The notes under the pieces: model-generated
Database searches by the model: none
The model's input: the letters and a program-made list of their open reading frames with translations, nothing else
What the model was told of the DNA's origin: nothing
NCBI GenBank assembly: GCA_023411375.1
Contig: JAEYOW010000057.1
Coordinates: forward strand, 58,877 to 122,876
Source: Bacillota bacterium
Lineage (GTDB): Bacteria; Bacillota; Clostridia; Christensenellales; Aristaeellaceae
DNA: 64,000 nt
Direction of reading: 5' to 3'
Position numbers and translations under genes: made by a program
Shown here: in pieces, positions 34,186 through 43,232 of the stretch
How positions within the stretch are numbered: the first letter of the stretch is position 1
Layout of the letters: every line of letters starts with the position of its first letter

Positions 34186-34550
34186 ACCTGAAATGGCTCA
34201 AGGAGGGCAGGCATCCGCTGTGGCTTTTCGCGGCGCTGCTGGTTTTGGTGGCGGTCATGGCGCTGACGGGAGGCCGGGGAAAGGATACGGCCAGCCAGGA
34301 GGAGAAGCGGATGGCGGAAGTGCTCAGCGCCATGGCCGGCGCGGGTAAAGTGGAGGTCGCGCTTTTTTATGACAAGGCACAGGCGGACGCCTTTGGCGGA
34401 ACCGGCGCGCAAAAGCCGACCGGCGCGGTGGTGGTGGCGCAGGGCGCGGGGGACATGGGCGTGCGCCTTTCGTTGATCCGTGCCGTAAAAACGCTTACAA
34501 ACCTGCCTGAAACGGCGGTGGATGTATTTGTGATGGAGGATGGACGATGA
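34182..34550 (+). CDS. spoIIIAG: Stage III sporulation protein AG (short form)
   Basis: Protein of 122 residues with one N-terminal transmembrane helix (about 12-29) and an extracellular domain that in the known complex builds a large ring of the EscJ/PrgK type. Ring-domain sequence is visible in MAEVLSAMAGAGKVEVALFY and IRAVKTLTNLPETAVDVFVM. It is clearly shorter than the roughly 200-residue Bacillus protein: the extra linker between helix and ring domain seems to be missing. The reading frame is open to 34146, but the overlap ATGA with spoIIIAF supports 34182. Position between AF and AH makes the identity secure. Confidence 0.88.
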   Translation: MNLKWLKEGRHPLWLFAALLVLVAVMALTGGRGKDTASQEEKRMAEVLSAMAGAGKVEVALFYDKAQADAFGGTGAQKPTGAVVVAQGAGDMGVRLSLIRAVKTLTNLPETAVDVFVMEDGR

Positions 34551-35104
34551 TGGACGCAAAAAAAACGCCCTCTGTGGGGCGCGGCAAGGTGAAATGCATT
34601 CCGAAGAAAAACGGCGCTGCCGCATGGGTACGCATGGGCGTGCTGATTGCGTTGCTCCTGGCCGCGGGAATGCTACTGTGGCGGCAGGGCGCGGGAGACG
34701 ACGGCGTCACCCCGCCGCAGGCGTCCCCAACGCCGCAGGCGGCGCGGGCAACGCCCGCGCCCACCCAAGGGCGTACCGCCCGCGAATTGGCGTATGACAA
34801 GGACGTCGCTACCCTGACCGAATTGATTGGAAACGAGCAAACGGATCAGGCCACGCGCACTCACGCGGCGGAACGCCTTGCGCAGATGGTTGCGGATCAC
34901 CAGAGCGAACTGGGCATTGAGGAAGCGCTGCTTCAGGCGGGCTTCAACCCATGCCTTGTACTTTTGCAAAATGGCGCGCTCACCGTCATGGTCGGCGCGA
35001 ATGAGCTGACGGGAACTGAAAGCGTGACCATTCTTTCCCTGTGCGCCGCCCATACCGATATTGGGGTGGAGAACATCCGCATCATGACCGCGCAAGGCTC
35101 ATGA
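34547..35104 (+). CDS. spoIIIAH: Stage III sporulation protein AH
   Basis: Mother-cell membrane protein of 185 residues whose extracellular domain binds SpoIIQ of the forespore. A basic N-terminus is followed by one transmembrane helix (about 27-46), a proline/threonine/alanine-rich linker (about 52-78), and the conserved domain starting ELAYDKDVATLTELIGNEQT and ending VENIRIMTAQGS. GGAGG precedes the ATG at 34547, which overlaps the spoIIIAG stop. The stop is directly next to the stop of the convergent DUF1622 gene. Confidence 0.92.
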   Translation: MMDAKKTPSVGRGKVKCIPKKNGAAAWVRMGVLIALLLAAGMLLWRQGAGDDGVTPPQASPTPQAARATPAPTQGRTARELAYDKDVATLTELIGNEQTDQATRTHAAERLAQMVADHQSELGIEEALLQAGFNPCLVLLQNGALTVMVGANELTGTESVTILSLCAAHTDIGVENIRIMTAQGS

Positions 35105-35473
35105 TCAGGCTTCCGGCTCCGGCTCGGACACGGGGCTTTGGCTCAGGCGCTTTTCCTCCTGACGCTTTTCCTCCACGCTGATTTCCCAATGCAGAAGCAG
35201 CGTCAACAGGCTGCGCAGAAGAATGACCGCCGCAAGCGTCCCCAATTCGTTCCAGCCGCTGACGATAACCGAGCGGAGCACCTCGCTGCCGATTTTGAAC
35301 TCAAGTCCAAGCATAATTCCCTGAGCCAACTGAATGCGAATCTCCTCGCTTTTACGGATGAAGCCGATGAGGCCGCGGGCCATGCTGATAACGATGACAA
35401 TAATACCCGCCAGTTCGATCAGCAGAATGCAGCACTTGACCAACGTCTCAAAACCGTGTTCGATTTCCACCAT
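35105..35473 (-). CDS. DUF1622 membrane protein
   Basis: Protein of 122 residues with two to three transmembrane segments (about 12-34, 50-70 and 76-95) and a charged C-terminal tail. GFETLVKCCILLIELAGIIVI and the following basic loop are typical of the DUF1622 family, whose function is unknown. GGGAGG lies 5 bases before the ATG at 35473; the frame is open further upstream, but that part overlaps the control region of hemW. Its stop codon abuts that of spoIIIAH with no bases between. Confidence 0.82.
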   Translation of the reverse strand: MVEIEHGFETLVKCCILLIELAGIIVIVISMARGLIGFIRKSEEIRIQLAQGIMLGLEFKIGSEVLRSVIVSGWNELGTLAAVILLRSLLTLLLHWEISVEEKRQEEKRLSQSPVSEPEPEA

Positions 35474-35494
35474 ATGGCTACCTCCCTGTTCTTG

Positions 35495-35503
35495 TGTTAT
35501 AAT
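35495..35503 (+). promoter_or_regulatory. Extended -10 promoter candidate of hemW
   Basis: TGTTATAAT is a perfect TGnTATAAT extended -10, 25 bp before the start codon; a -35 is not evident. Confidence 0.5.
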
Positions 35504-35527
35504 CGCACCGAGGGGGGTCGGAGCGAA

Positions 35528-36700
35528 ATGATGATACTGCAATTATATCTCCATTTTCCATTTTGTAAAAGAAAATGTTTTTATTGCGATTTTTGTTCCT
35601 GCGCCGCGCCGCCGGAAACGGTTGCGGCTTACTGCGACGCGCTCCAAAAGGAAATTCGTATGCTGGGCGACACCTATACCGGCGCGCGTGTGAGCACGGT
35701 TTTTTTGGGAGGCGGCACGCCGTCGCTGGTGCCGGCTGAGGCAATGGCGCGCGTGCTGCGTGAGCTCAGGACGCATTTCGATATTTTGCCGGACGCGGAG
35801 TTTACGGCGGAGGCCAATCCTGGCACGCTTTCGGAAGAATGGCTTCTGACAATGCGCCAATATGGCCTCAACCGCTTGTCCCTTGGCATGCAAGCGGCGC
35901 AGGACAGGCTGCTGCGGGCCGTCGGGCGCATCCATACGTTCGCGGAGGCCGAGCGGGCGGTGGCGCTGGCGCGAAAGGGAGGAATCGCCAACCTGAATTT
36001 GGATATCATGTTTGGGCTACCCACGCAGACCGTCCGGGATTACCGGGAGACGGTCGATGCGGCCTGCGGGCTTGCGCCCGAGCATATCTCGGCGTACAGC
36101 CTTATCCTGGAGGAAAACACGCCGCTTTTTGATGCGGTGAAGCGCGGCGCGCACAAGCTGCCCGATGAGGACGAGACGGCCGACATGTATGCGCTGGGGA
36201 TTGATTGGCTTGCGGCGCGCGGCTACCGCCAGTACGAGGTCAGCAATTTTGCGCGGCCGGACTATGCCTGCCGCCACAACATCGGTTACTGGCAGGGCGC
36301 GTGGTATCTGGGCCTGGGCGTGGCCGCCCACGGCATGCTGCCTCCGGATAGGGAGCAGGCCGCCGGAGGCGTCCGGCGGATCCGGCGGGCCAACACGGCT
36401 CATCTGGAGAGTTATCTCGCGGCGCTGAATGAAAACCGGCTGCCCGTACAGGACGAGCAGCCGATTGGTATTGAGGAAGCGATGTTTGAAACGATGATGC
36501 TGGGCCTGCGCATGAGCGACGGTGTAAGCGGGGCGGATTTTCTCCAGATGCACGGACGTTCGCTTCGTCAAATCTATGGAAGCGAGCTGGACGCCTTGGT
36601 GACGGAGGGGCTTGCGCTCTGGCGCGGTGACGGCCGCTTTGCGTTGACCGCGCGTGGACTGGCCTTGCAAAACGATGTGCTTTTGCGGCTGATGCCATAA
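35528..36700 (+). CDS. hemW: Radical SAM heme chaperone HemW
   Basis: Radical SAM protein of 390 residues, formerly annotated as a coproporphyrinogen oxidase. The iron-sulfur motif is C13-x3-C17-x2-C20 (FCKRKCFYCDF), GGGTPS follows, and the C-terminal HemW domain is present (YEVSNFARPDYACRHNIGYW). HemW carries heme to membrane enzymes. The frame is open upstream to 35138, but this part is antisense to the DUF1622 gene; ATG 35528, after GGAGCGA, gives the canonical N-terminus (LQLYLHFPFC). It is normally near lepA and hrcA in Firmicutes, as here. Confidence 0.93.
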   Translation: MMILQLYLHFPFCKRKCFYCDFCSCAAPPETVAAYCDALQKEIRMLGDTYTGARVSTVFLGGGTPSLVPAEAMARVLRELRTHFDILPDAEFTAEANPGTLSEEWLLTMRQYGLNRLSLGMQAAQDRLLRAVGRIHTFAEAERAVALARKGGIANLNLDIMFGLPTQTVRDYRETVDAACGLAPEHISAYSLILEENTPLFDAVKRGAHKLPDEDETADMYALGIDWLAARGYRQYEVSNFARPDYACRHNIGYWQGAWYLGLGVAAHGMLPPDREQAAGGVRRIRRANTAHLESYLAALNENRLPVQDEQPIGIEEAMFETMMLGLRMSDGVSGADFLQMHGRSLRQIYGSELDALVTEGLALWRGDGRFALTARGLALQNDVLLRLMP

Positions 36701-36736
36701 GGCCGGCTGAACAACATTCCGGATACGGTATGGTGT

Positions 36737-37003
36737 TTAGACTTTGGCCCACCGTTTGAGTTTGGGAAAGAATTGGCGCATCATTTCACGCGCTTTGTCG
36801 TCGGTCATTCCTGGAACGCTTTGAACCATATGGGGAACGCAGAATTCGATCATGGCCTCCATGGTGCAGTCGGCGGTGAAGCTTCCTTCCTTATAACAGT
36901 ACCGGCAATAATCATGATTTGGATTCCCATCCATTTCCGTCCCGTATTCCGAGGCCTCGTTCCCCAGCGGCATGCCGCAGCTTTGACAAAACTTTTCTTC
37001 CAT
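36737..37003 (-). CDS. Putative zinc-ribbon protein
   Basis: Small protein of 88 residues. The N-terminal half has two cysteine pairs, CQSCGMPL and YCRYCYKEG, with the intervening GTEMDGNPN, which is the pattern of the 'putative zinc ribbon' family. The C-terminal half is helical and ends KLKRWAKV, also typical. AGGAGG precedes the ATG. It converges with hemW and lies downstream of a WYL regulator gene on the same strand, 93 bp away. Function is unknown; these proteins are common stress- or redox-associated singletons. Confidence 0.8.
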   Translation of the reverse strand: MEEKFCQSCGMPLGNEASEYGTEMDGNPNHDYCRYCYKEGSFTADCTMEAMIEFCVPHMVQSVPGMTDDKAREMMRQFFPKLKRWAKV

Positions 37004-37096
37004 TGTATGAACCTCCTGTGCGTTTGAATTGCGTTCCTCATCGGAACAAATCCATGATACCGCTGATAACCTGACATCCTGTGTCGGGTTTTGAAT

Positions 37097-38008
37097 TTAT
37101 ACCAATAAATCTTTTTGGTAACGCTCATAGACGCACAGCGCCCGCGCCGCCAGCGCCGAGCGCAGCTGGGCGGGCCAGAGTACCTCGGCGCAACCGCCGA
37201 AGGACATCAGATAATCCACCAGCCAGCCGTCCTGCGTAGGCATGGCTGTCGTCACCAAAAGGCTTCCGTCCTCCAGCACGCTGATGCTGTCTCCGCCAAA
37301 CTCATCATATACGCGAAAGGCGGCTTCAGGCGCAAATTTGAGCTTTACCGGCGGATACGCGGAATAGGGCGTGGGCTCGATAGGCGGAGGGGTAAGCGCC
37401 TCCTCAAACCGCTCGCCGGTTGCGCGCAGGCCGCTTATGCGGCTGAGCTTGAATGTGCGATAGGCCTGCTTGTGCATGCAGTAGGCCTGTAAATACCATG
37501 CGGACGCTTTATAGCAGAGCTTGGCGGGTTTAACCAACCGCTGTGCCGTTCCCCTTGTCCCCGCGTAGCCGAACGCGAGCATTTGCCTTTCCAAAATGGC
37601 GGTTCGAAGCAAGCCGAAGCGCTCGTCGCCGCGGCCTCCCTGCCCCCAACGGGAAAAATCCACTTCAAGCCAATCCTGCCTATCCTTACGAAAAAGCGCG
37701 CCAAGCTTGGCGAGCAGTCCGCCGTCATCCTCCCCTGTTGCGGCCGACAGGCTTTTGACGGCCATCAGCAAACGGCTCTGTTCCTCTTCACTCATCATGG
37801 CCTTGTTGAGGACGTAGCCTTCCATCAGGCGGATGCCGCCGCCCTTTCCGCGCGTGGCGAAAATAGGAACCCCTGCTACGCTCAGCGCGTCAATATCGCG
37901 ATAAATGGTTCGCAGGGATACCTCAAATCTTTTTGCAAGCTCCGGCGCGGTAACCCTTTCCTGGTTTAGAAGGCAGTATACAATTTTAAACAGCCGGCTG
38001 CTTTTCAC
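37097..38008 (-). CDS. HTH/WYL-domain transcriptional regulator (YafY type)
   Basis: Regulator of 303 residues. The N-terminus is a DeoR-like helix-turn-helix (ERVTAPELAKRFEVSLRTIYRD), followed by a WYL domain (QRLVKPAKLCYKASAWYLQAYC) and a WCX-like C-terminus. WYL proteins bind nucleic acids or small ligands and often control stress or defence genes. The frame is open to an ATG at 38035, but GGGG followed by 8 bases and GTG at 38008 fits better and gives VKSSRLFKIVY. It is divergent from the hrcA operon. The targets may include the zinc-ribbon gene after it. Confidence 0.85.
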   Translation of the reverse strand: MKSSRLFKIVYCLLNQERVTAPELAKRFEVSLRTIYRDIDALSVAGVPIFATRGKGGGIRLMEGYVLNKAMMSEEEQSRLLMAVKSLSAATGEDDGGLLAKLGALFRKDRQDWLEVDFSRWGQGGRGDERFGLLRTAILERQMLAFGYAGTRGTAQRLVKPAKLCYKASAWYLQAYCMHKQAYRTFKLSRISGLRATGERFEEALTPPPIEPTPYSAYPPVKLKFAPEAAFRVYDEFGGDSISVLEDGSLLVTTAMPTQDGWLVDYLMSFGGCAEVLWPAQLRSALAARALCVYERYQKDLLV

Positions 38009-38131
38009 ATGCTTCACCCCGCGACATTGTACCACAAATGACGGCGTTCACGCGATTTTTTGGAGAAAATCGGAAGGGTTTCGGCTTTTGTGAACAATTG
38101 TTGAATTCAATCGGGAAAATTGCAAAAGCTC

Positions 38132-38160
38132 TTGACAAACAACGATGGCTGGCATATGAT
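38132..38160 (+). promoter_or_regulatory. Promoter of the hrcA heat-shock operon
   Basis: TTGACA (38132-38137) and TATGAT (38155-38160) are separated by 17 bp, directly before the CIRCE element. Confidence 0.85.
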
Positions 38161-38169
38161 ATGCATGTG

Positions 38170-38196
38170 TTAGCACTCAACCACATCGAGTGCTAA
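38170..38196. promoter_or_regulatory. CIRCE operator (HrcA binding site)
   Basis: TTAGCACTC (38170-38178), nine bases, GAGTGCTAA (38188-38196): a perfect CIRCE inverted repeat. It begins 10 bp after the -10, at the transcription start, so HrcA will repress its own operon and release it on heat shock. Confidence 0.97.
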
Positions 38197-38246
38197 CAAC
38201 AAGACTGAAAGGCGAGCAGCCTAAGGCTGAACAGGGAGGTGTCGGT

Positions 38247-39275
38247 ATGGCGATGGATGCCCGCAAGTTTCGCATTCTACAGGCGATCATCGACGATTAT
38301 ATCCTGACCGCCATTCCTGTGGGCAGCCGGACCATATCCAAAAAGTACGAAATGGGCCTGAGTTCGGCGACCATCCGCAACGAGATGAGCGACCTGGAGG
38401 AGCTTGGTTATTTGGACCAGCCCCACGTCAGCGCGGGCCGTATTCCCAGCGCAAAGGCCTACCGCCTTTATGTGGACCAGTTGTTAAAGCAGGGCGCGAT
38501 TCAGGCGGGCGACGCGGCCAGCGTATGCGAGTATTTCGGCAGCCGCGCCCAGCAGATGGAGGATGTAATCAGCCGTGCCGCGCAGGTGCTTTCGGGCCTG
38601 ACGCATTATACTTCGCTGGTCATGAGTCCAAAGGGCGCGGAGCTTAAAATCCGCAATATTCAGCTTGTGCCGGTTTCATCCGCCAGCGCACTGGTGGTGA
38701 TTGTCACCGACGGCGGCATCATGCGCGATACGGTAATTCGCGTGGGCTCGGATATGGACGCGGACGCGCTTTACGCTATCAGCCGCACACTTACGGAGCG
38801 CCTGACCGGGCATACGCTTAGCGAGGCGCAGGAGCTTCTGCGCGGCGCGGCAAACGGGCTTAAAGAGGACGAGGCGGTGCTTGCCGGTATCGCGCAGTTC
38901 CTGGACGAGGTGGAGGCGCAGGGCGCCAAAACCAAGTTGGCTCTGGGCGGCACAAGCAACATCCTCAACTTTCCCGAATATAGCGATGTGGAGAAGGTCA
39001 AGGGCTTTCTGAGCGTGCTGGAAACCAAGGATCAGCTGCTCAAGCTTTTGGAAAATCATGGAGAGATGGCGTTTACCGTGCGCATCGGTCCGGAGACGGG
39101 TATCCCTGAGCTTTCTGACTGCTCGCTGGTAACGGCTACCTACCGCTTGAGCGACAATACGCACGGCACCATCGGTGTGATCGGCCCGACGCGCATGCAG
39201 TACGGCCACGTGCTGGGCGTGCTGGCCACCATGGGAAAGCAGCTCAGCGACCTGCTTGGGCAGGATAAGGAGTGA
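38247..39275 (+). CDS. hrcA: Heat-inducible transcription repressor HrcA
   Basis: Repressor of 342 residues. The N-terminal winged helix shows VGSRTISKKYEMGLSSATIR (about residues 24-43) followed by LEELGYLDQPHVSAGRIPS, both canonical. The C-terminal GAF-like domain follows. It binds the CIRCE element upstream with help from GroEL. GGGAGGTG precedes the ATG at 38247; the ORF extends upstream to 38190 but that part overlaps the CIRCE element. It is the first gene of the operon and overlaps or touches grpE. Confidence 0.96.
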   Translation: MAMDARKFRILQAIIDDYILTAIPVGSRTISKKYEMGLSSATIRNEMSDLEELGYLDQPHVSAGRIPSAKAYRLYVDQLLKQGAIQAGDAASVCEYFGSRAQQMEDVISRAAQVLSGLTHYTSLVMSPKGAELKIRNIQLVPVSSASALVVIVTDGGIMRDTVIRVGSDMDADALYAISRTLTERLTGHTLSEAQELLRGAANGLKEDEAVLAGIAQFLDEVEAQGAKTKLALGGTSNILNFPEYSDVEKVKGFLSVLETKDQLLKLLENHGEMAFTVRIGPETGIPELSDCSLVTATYRLSDNTHGTIGVIGPTRMQYGHVLGVLATMGKQLSDLLGQDKE

Positions 39276-39280
39276 AAACA

Positions 39281-39919
39281 TTGGCAAAGAAAAAGAAGAA
39301 GCAGCAGAGAGGGGAAACCATGCAGGACACCGAACATAAGCCGCTTACCGACGAGGAGACCGAGGCGATCGACGCGATGGACGCCGAGCTGGAGGCCGTA
39401 AGCGATGAGGAGACGGCGGAGGAAGCCGCCAAGGAGGAAATCCGCAAGGATACCGAAGCCGCGCAGGCGGCCGAGGCGCTAGCGGAGGCCGTTGCTAAGC
39501 AGGAGGAATACCTTGCCATGGCCCAGCGCGTACAGGCGGACTTTGAAAACTACCGCCGCCGCAATCAGAACGTGCGCAAGGAGGCCTTCGACGAAGGCGC
39601 CCGGACTTTTGCCACGACGCTTCTTCCTGTGATCGACAACCTTGAACGGGCGGTCGCCGCTGCGGCCGAAAGCCCCGATGCTTCCCTTCGGGAGGGGATA
39701 GAGATGGTTTGCCGCCAGCTTTGCGAGGCATTTGAAAAGCGCGGCATTACGACGATCGACCGCCTGGGCCAGCCCTTTGACCCCAACCTGGAAAACGCCG
39801 TCATGCAGGGCGCGCCCGAGGAGGGCCAGCCCGGCACTGTTTGCGAGGTGTTCCAGAAAGGCTATCAGCTGGAGGGCATGGTGCTTCGCCACGCGATGGT
39901 AAAGGTCGTGCCCGAATAA
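39281..39919 (+). CDS. grpE: Nucleotide exchange factor GrpE
   Basis: Cochaperone of about 212 residues that releases ADP from DnaK. The N-terminus is a basic patch followed by a long acidic/alanine-rich coiled coil (about 20-75), then the GrpE core: [30 protein letters not shown], and the end [18 protein letters not shown]. Three starts are possible: GTG 39272, TTG 39281 and ATG 39320. AAGGAG lies 8 bases before the TTG, which I chose; GAGGGG before the ATG is an alternative. It lies between hrcA and dnaK. Confidence 0.92.
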   Translation: MAKKKKKQQRGETMQDTEHKPLTDEETEAIDAMDAELEAVSDEETAEEAAKEEIRKDTEAAQAAEALAEAVAKQEEYLAMAQRVQADFENYRRRNQNVRKEAFDEGARTFATTLLPVIDNLERAVAAAAESPDASLREGIEMVCRQLCEAFEKRGITTIDRLGQPFDPNLENAVMQGAPEEGQPGTVCEVFQKGYQLEGMVLRHAMVKVVPE

Positions 39920-40008
39920 CCCTACGGTTTCGTGGGCTTGCCCACATTCCAAATAAGACCATTTACATACTGCGCAGAAACGCAAGAATATTGAGGAGGA
40001 TAAAGATT

Positions 40009-41823
40009 ATGGCTAAGATCATCGGTATCGACTTGGGTACTACCAATAGCTGCGTCGCCGTTATGGAAGGCGGCGAGCCGGTCGTCATCCCCAACGCGGA
40101 GGGCGCCCGTACCACGCCTTCAGTTGTTGCTTTCACCAAGGACGGCGAGCGCCTTGTGGGTCAGATCGCGAAGCGCCAGGCCATTACCAACCCAGACCGC
40201 ACCATTATTTCCATTAAGCGCGAGATGGGCACCGGCTTTAAGGTATCCATCGACGGCAAGGATTACACCCCGCAGGAAATCAGCGCCATGGTGCTGCAAA
40301 AGCTTAAGGCCGACGCGGAAGCGTACCTGGGCGAAACCGTGACGCAGGCCGTCATCACCGTGCCCGCCTACTTTAGCGACAGCCAGCGCCAGGCTACCAA
40401 GGACGCGGGCCGCATCGCGGGCCTGGAGGTGCTGCGCATCATCAACGAGCCGACCGCCGCTTCGCTGGCCTATGGCCTTGATAAGGAAGGCTCCCAGAAG
40501 ATTTTGGTGTACGACCTGGGCGGCGGCACGTTCGACGTGAGCCTTTTGGAAATCGGCGACGGCGTGTTTGAGGTATTGGCCACCAACGGTAACACCCGCC
40601 TGGGTGGCGACGACTTTGACGAGCGCGTCATCAACTATGTGGCCGATACCTTCAAGAAAGAAAACGGCATCGACCTGCGCCAGGACAAGATGGCCTATCA
40701 GCGACTGAAGGAAGCCTCCGAAAAGGCGAAGATCGACCTTTCCGGCGTGATGTCCACCAACATCAATCTTCCCTTCATCACCAGCGACGCGACCGGCCCC
40801 AAACACCTGGACATGACGCTGACCCGCGCCAAGTTTGACGAGCTTACCGCCGACCTGGTGGAAAAGACCATCGATCCCGTCAACAAGGCGCTCAAGGATG
40901 CGAGCCTCACGGCCGACCAGATCGACAAGGTCATTCTGGTGGGCGGCTCTACCCGTATTCCCGCCGTACAGACCGCGGTTCGTAAGATCACCAACAAGGA
41001 CCCCTTCAAGGGCATCAACCCCGACGAGTGCGTCGCCGTGGGCGCGGCCATCCAGGCCGGCGTGCTGGGCGGCGAGGTCAAGGACGTGCTGTTGCTGGAT
41101 GTGACGCCGCTGTCGCTGGGCCTTGAGACGGAGGGCCATATCTTTACCAAGCTGATCGAGCGCAACACCACCATCCCGACCTCTAAGTCGCAGGTGTTCT
41201 CTACCGCCGCTGATGGGCAGACCGCCGTGGAGATTCACGTGCTCCAGGGCGAGCGTCCCATGGCGTATGACAACAAGACGCTGGGCCGCTTCCAACTGAC
41301 CGGTATTCCCGCCGCGCCCCGCGGCGTGCCGCAGATTGAGGTCACTTTCAACATCGACCGTAACGGCATTGTGAACGTATCCGCCAAGGATAAGGGCACC
41401 GGCAACGAGCAAAAGATCACCATCACCGCCTCCACCAATATGACCGAGGACGAGATCAACCAGCGCGTGAAGGAAGCCGAGCAGTTTGCCGAAGAGGACA
41501 AGAAGCGTAAGGAAGAGGTTGAAATTCAGAACCGCGCCGATACGCTGATCTATGAAATGGAAAAGCAGCTTCGCGATAACGGAGAGAAGCTTTCCGACGA
41601 GGATAAGGCGACCGTTCAGCACGAGATTGACGAGTTCAAGAAGGTTCGCGAGGGCGGCAACGTCGATGACATCAAGAACGCCATGGAGTCGATGACCCAG
41701 AAGGTATACGCTATCTTCGGCAAGCTCTACCAGCAGGAAGGCGGCCCCGATATGGGCGGCTCCGAGGGCGGTCCGCAGGTGAACGACGACGGTACCATTG
41801 ACGCCGATGCCGAAGTGAAGTAA
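40009..41823 (+). CDS. dnaK: Chaperone DnaK (Hsp70)
   Basis: ATP-dependent chaperone of 604 residues. The nucleotide-binding domain begins [17 protein letters not shown]; the phosphate and adenosine motifs [15 protein letters not shown] and [13 protein letters not shown] are intact; the substrate domain contains [20 protein letters not shown], and the lid ends in a glycine/acidic tail [20 protein letters not shown] precedes the ATG. The long open frame on the opposite strand is an artefact of codon use. It is cotranscribed with hrcA and grpE; a hairpin-rich spacer follows before dnaJ. Confidence 0.98.
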   Translation: MAKIIGIDLGTTNSCVAVMEGGEPVVIPNAEGARTTPSVVAFTKDGERLVGQIAKRQAITNPDRTIISIKREMGTGFKVSIDGKDYTPQEISAMVLQKLKADAEAYLGETVTQAVITVPAYFSDSQRQATKDAGRIAGLEVLRIINEPTAASLAYGLDKEGSQKILVYDLGGGTFDVSLLEIGDGVFEVLATNGNTRLGGDDFDERVINYVADTFKKENGIDLRQDKMAYQRLKEASEKAKIDLSGVMSTNINLPFITSDATGPKHLDMTLTRAKFDELTADLVEKTIDPVNKALKDASLTADQIDKVILVGGSTRIPAVQTAVRKITNKDPFKGINPDECVAVGAAIQAGVLGGEVKDVLLLDVTPLSLGLETEGHIFTKLIERNTTIPTSKSQVFSTAADGQTAVEIHVLQGERPMAYDNKTLGRFQLTGIPAAPRGVPQIEVTFNIDRNGIVNVSAKDKGTGNEQKITITASTNMTEDEINQRVKEAEQFAEEDKKRKEEVEIQNRADTLIYEMEKQLRDNGEKLSDEDKATVQHEIDEFKKVREGGNVDDIKNAMESMTQKVYAIFGKLYQQEGGPDMGGSEGGPQVNDDGTIDADAEVK

Positions 41824-41851
41824 GATATGATACCGTATGGCGAATGGCCTC

Positions 41852-41994
41852 GGCGGGACGGGGGATTGTTTTCCCCCGCCGCGCCGGGGCATTCGCGCCG
41901 GTATATTCCCGGTGGGGCTTAGGCGTTAGGGAATGATGAGAAGGGGCTTTACCCCTATGACCCCCGACAAGGGCATTGCCCTAAAGGGCGGGGG
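41852..41994. repeat. Palindromic intergenic elements between dnaK and dnaJ
   Basis: Several stems are packed here: GGGGGA/TCCCCC (41860-41877) with GC-rich flanks, AGGGG/CCCCT (41942-41956), and CCCCCG/CGGGGG (41961-41994) enclosing GGGC/GCCC. The composition recalls the GTTAAGGG...CCCCCGG spacer between tctC and tctB, so both may be copies of one mobile palindromic repeat family. Confidence 0.5.
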
Positions 41995-42051
41995 TTGGGG
42001 ACGTATACTCCAAACATTCTCCCCGGCGCTGCGGCCCCGTTCATAAGCATC

Positions 42052-42084
42052 GTTAAAAAAGGCGGCACGGCCGGCTTTTTTAAC
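42052..42084 (+). terminator. Terminator-like hairpin before dnaJ
   Basis: A 14-bp stem (GTTAAAAAAGGCGG with CCGGCTTTTTTAAC, one mismatch) has a 5-nt loop and contains TTTTTT. It ends 20 bp before the dnaJ start, so it could terminate most transcripts from dnaK and reduce dnaJ. Confidence 0.65.
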
Positions 42085-42103
42085 GGATAAAGTAGGTGAG
42101 CTT

Positions 42104-43225
42104 TTGGCAAAGCGCGATTATTACGAGGTGCTGGGCGTTTCCAAAAACGCTTCGGACACTGAAATCAAAAGCGCGTACCGCAAGAAGGCCAAGGAGTGCC
42201 ACCCCGACCTGCATCCCAACGACAAAACCGCCGAAGAGCGCTTTAAGGAGCTCAACGAGGCCAACGAGGTGCTCAGCGACCCCGAAAAGCGCTCGCGCTA
42301 CGACCAGTTCGGCTTTGACGGCCCACAGATGGGCGGCGGCGGTTTTGACTTCAACGGGTTCGGCGGAGCGGGCATGGGCGGCTTCGAAAGTATTTTTGAT
42401 ACCTTTTTTGGCGGCGGCATGGGCGGAACGGGCCGGCGTAACGGTCCCGTTCAAGGAAACGACGTGCAGTACCGCGTCACAATCTCATTTGAGGAAGCGG
42501 CCTTTGGGTGCGAAAAGACGATTGATTTCTTTCGCAACGAAAGCTGTGATAGCTGCGGCGGTACGGGTGCGAAGCCGGGCACGCAGCCGCAGACCTGTCC
42601 CACCTGTAAGGGCTCGGGACAAGTGCGCACAGGCGGCGGCTTTATGGTGACGGTACGCACCTGCCCAACCTGCCGCGGCGAGGGCAAAATCATCAAGGAC
42701 AAATGCCAGAGCTGCAACGGGACCGGGCATATGCGCAGAAAGCGCACGCTGACGGTACGCATTCCGGCCGGCATTCAGGACGGCGTAAGCCTTGTCAAGC
42801 GCGGCGAGGGGGAGCCTGGGCAGCGCGGAGGCCCGGCGGGCGATCTTTACATTACCGTGTCTGTCAGGCCGCACAGGTTGTTTAAGCGGGACGGAAATAA
42901 TATCCTGCTGGATATGCCCATCAGCATTACACAGGCGGCGCTGGGCGCCGAAATTGATGTGCCGACGCTTGAAAAGCCCGTCAAGCAGCGCATCCCGGAG
43001 GGCACGCAGACAGGAACGGAGTTCCGCATCAAGGGGCAGGGCATTCCCTCCATCAAGACGGGCGCGAAGGGCGATTTGGTTTTGAAGGTGCATGTCGAGG
43101 TGCCCAAGAAGCTAAACGACAAGCAAAAGGAGCTGCTCCGGCAGCTGGAACAAAGCTTGAGCGGCAAGGAATATGAAAACCGCAAAACGTTTGCGGATAA
43201 GCTTAAGGAGCTGTTTAACAGCTAA
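42104..43225 (+). CDS. dnaJ: Chaperone DnaJ (Hsp40)
   Basis: Cochaperone of 373 residues that delivers unfolded proteins to DnaK. The J domain (about 1-68) has the HPD triad in KECHPDLHPN; a glycine/phenylalanine region follows (GGGGFDFNGFGGAGMGGF); the four zinc-finger motifs CDSCGGTG, CPTCKGSG, CPTCRGEG and CQSCNGTG are all present; the C-terminal substrate domain is complete. It starts with TTG after AGGTGAG, and no alternative start fits the conserved AKRDYYEVLGV. It is separated from dnaK by a 280-bp hairpin-rich spacer. Confidence 0.96.
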   Translation: MAKRDYYEVLGVSKNASDTEIKSAYRKKAKECHPDLHPNDKTAEERFKELNEANEVLSDPEKRSRYDQFGFDGPQMGGGGFDFNGFGGAGMGGFESIFDTFFGGGMGGTGRRNGPVQGNDVQYRVTISFEEAAFGCEKTIDFFRNESCDSCGGTGAKPGTQPQTCPTCKGSGQVRTGGGFMVTVRTCPTCRGEGKIIKDKCQSCNGTGHMRRKRTLTVRIPAGIQDGVSLVKRGEGEPGQRGGPAGDLYITVSVRPHRLFKRDGNNILLDMPISITQAALGAEIDVPTLEKPVKQRIPEGTQTGTEFRIKGQGIPSIKTGAKGDLVLKVHVEVPKKLNDKQKELLRQLEQSLSGKEYENRKTFADKLKELFNS

Positions 43226-43232
43226 AAAAGCC

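Noticed and set aside
40120..41892. 590-codon open frame antisense to dnaK
   Set aside because: Long antisense frames opposite dnaK are a known artefact of its codon use; no RBS, no recognisable domain, and dnaK itself is certain.
42485..43093. 202-codon frame antisense to dnaJ
   Set aside because: Shadow of the zinc-finger and C-terminal domains of dnaJ; no RBS.
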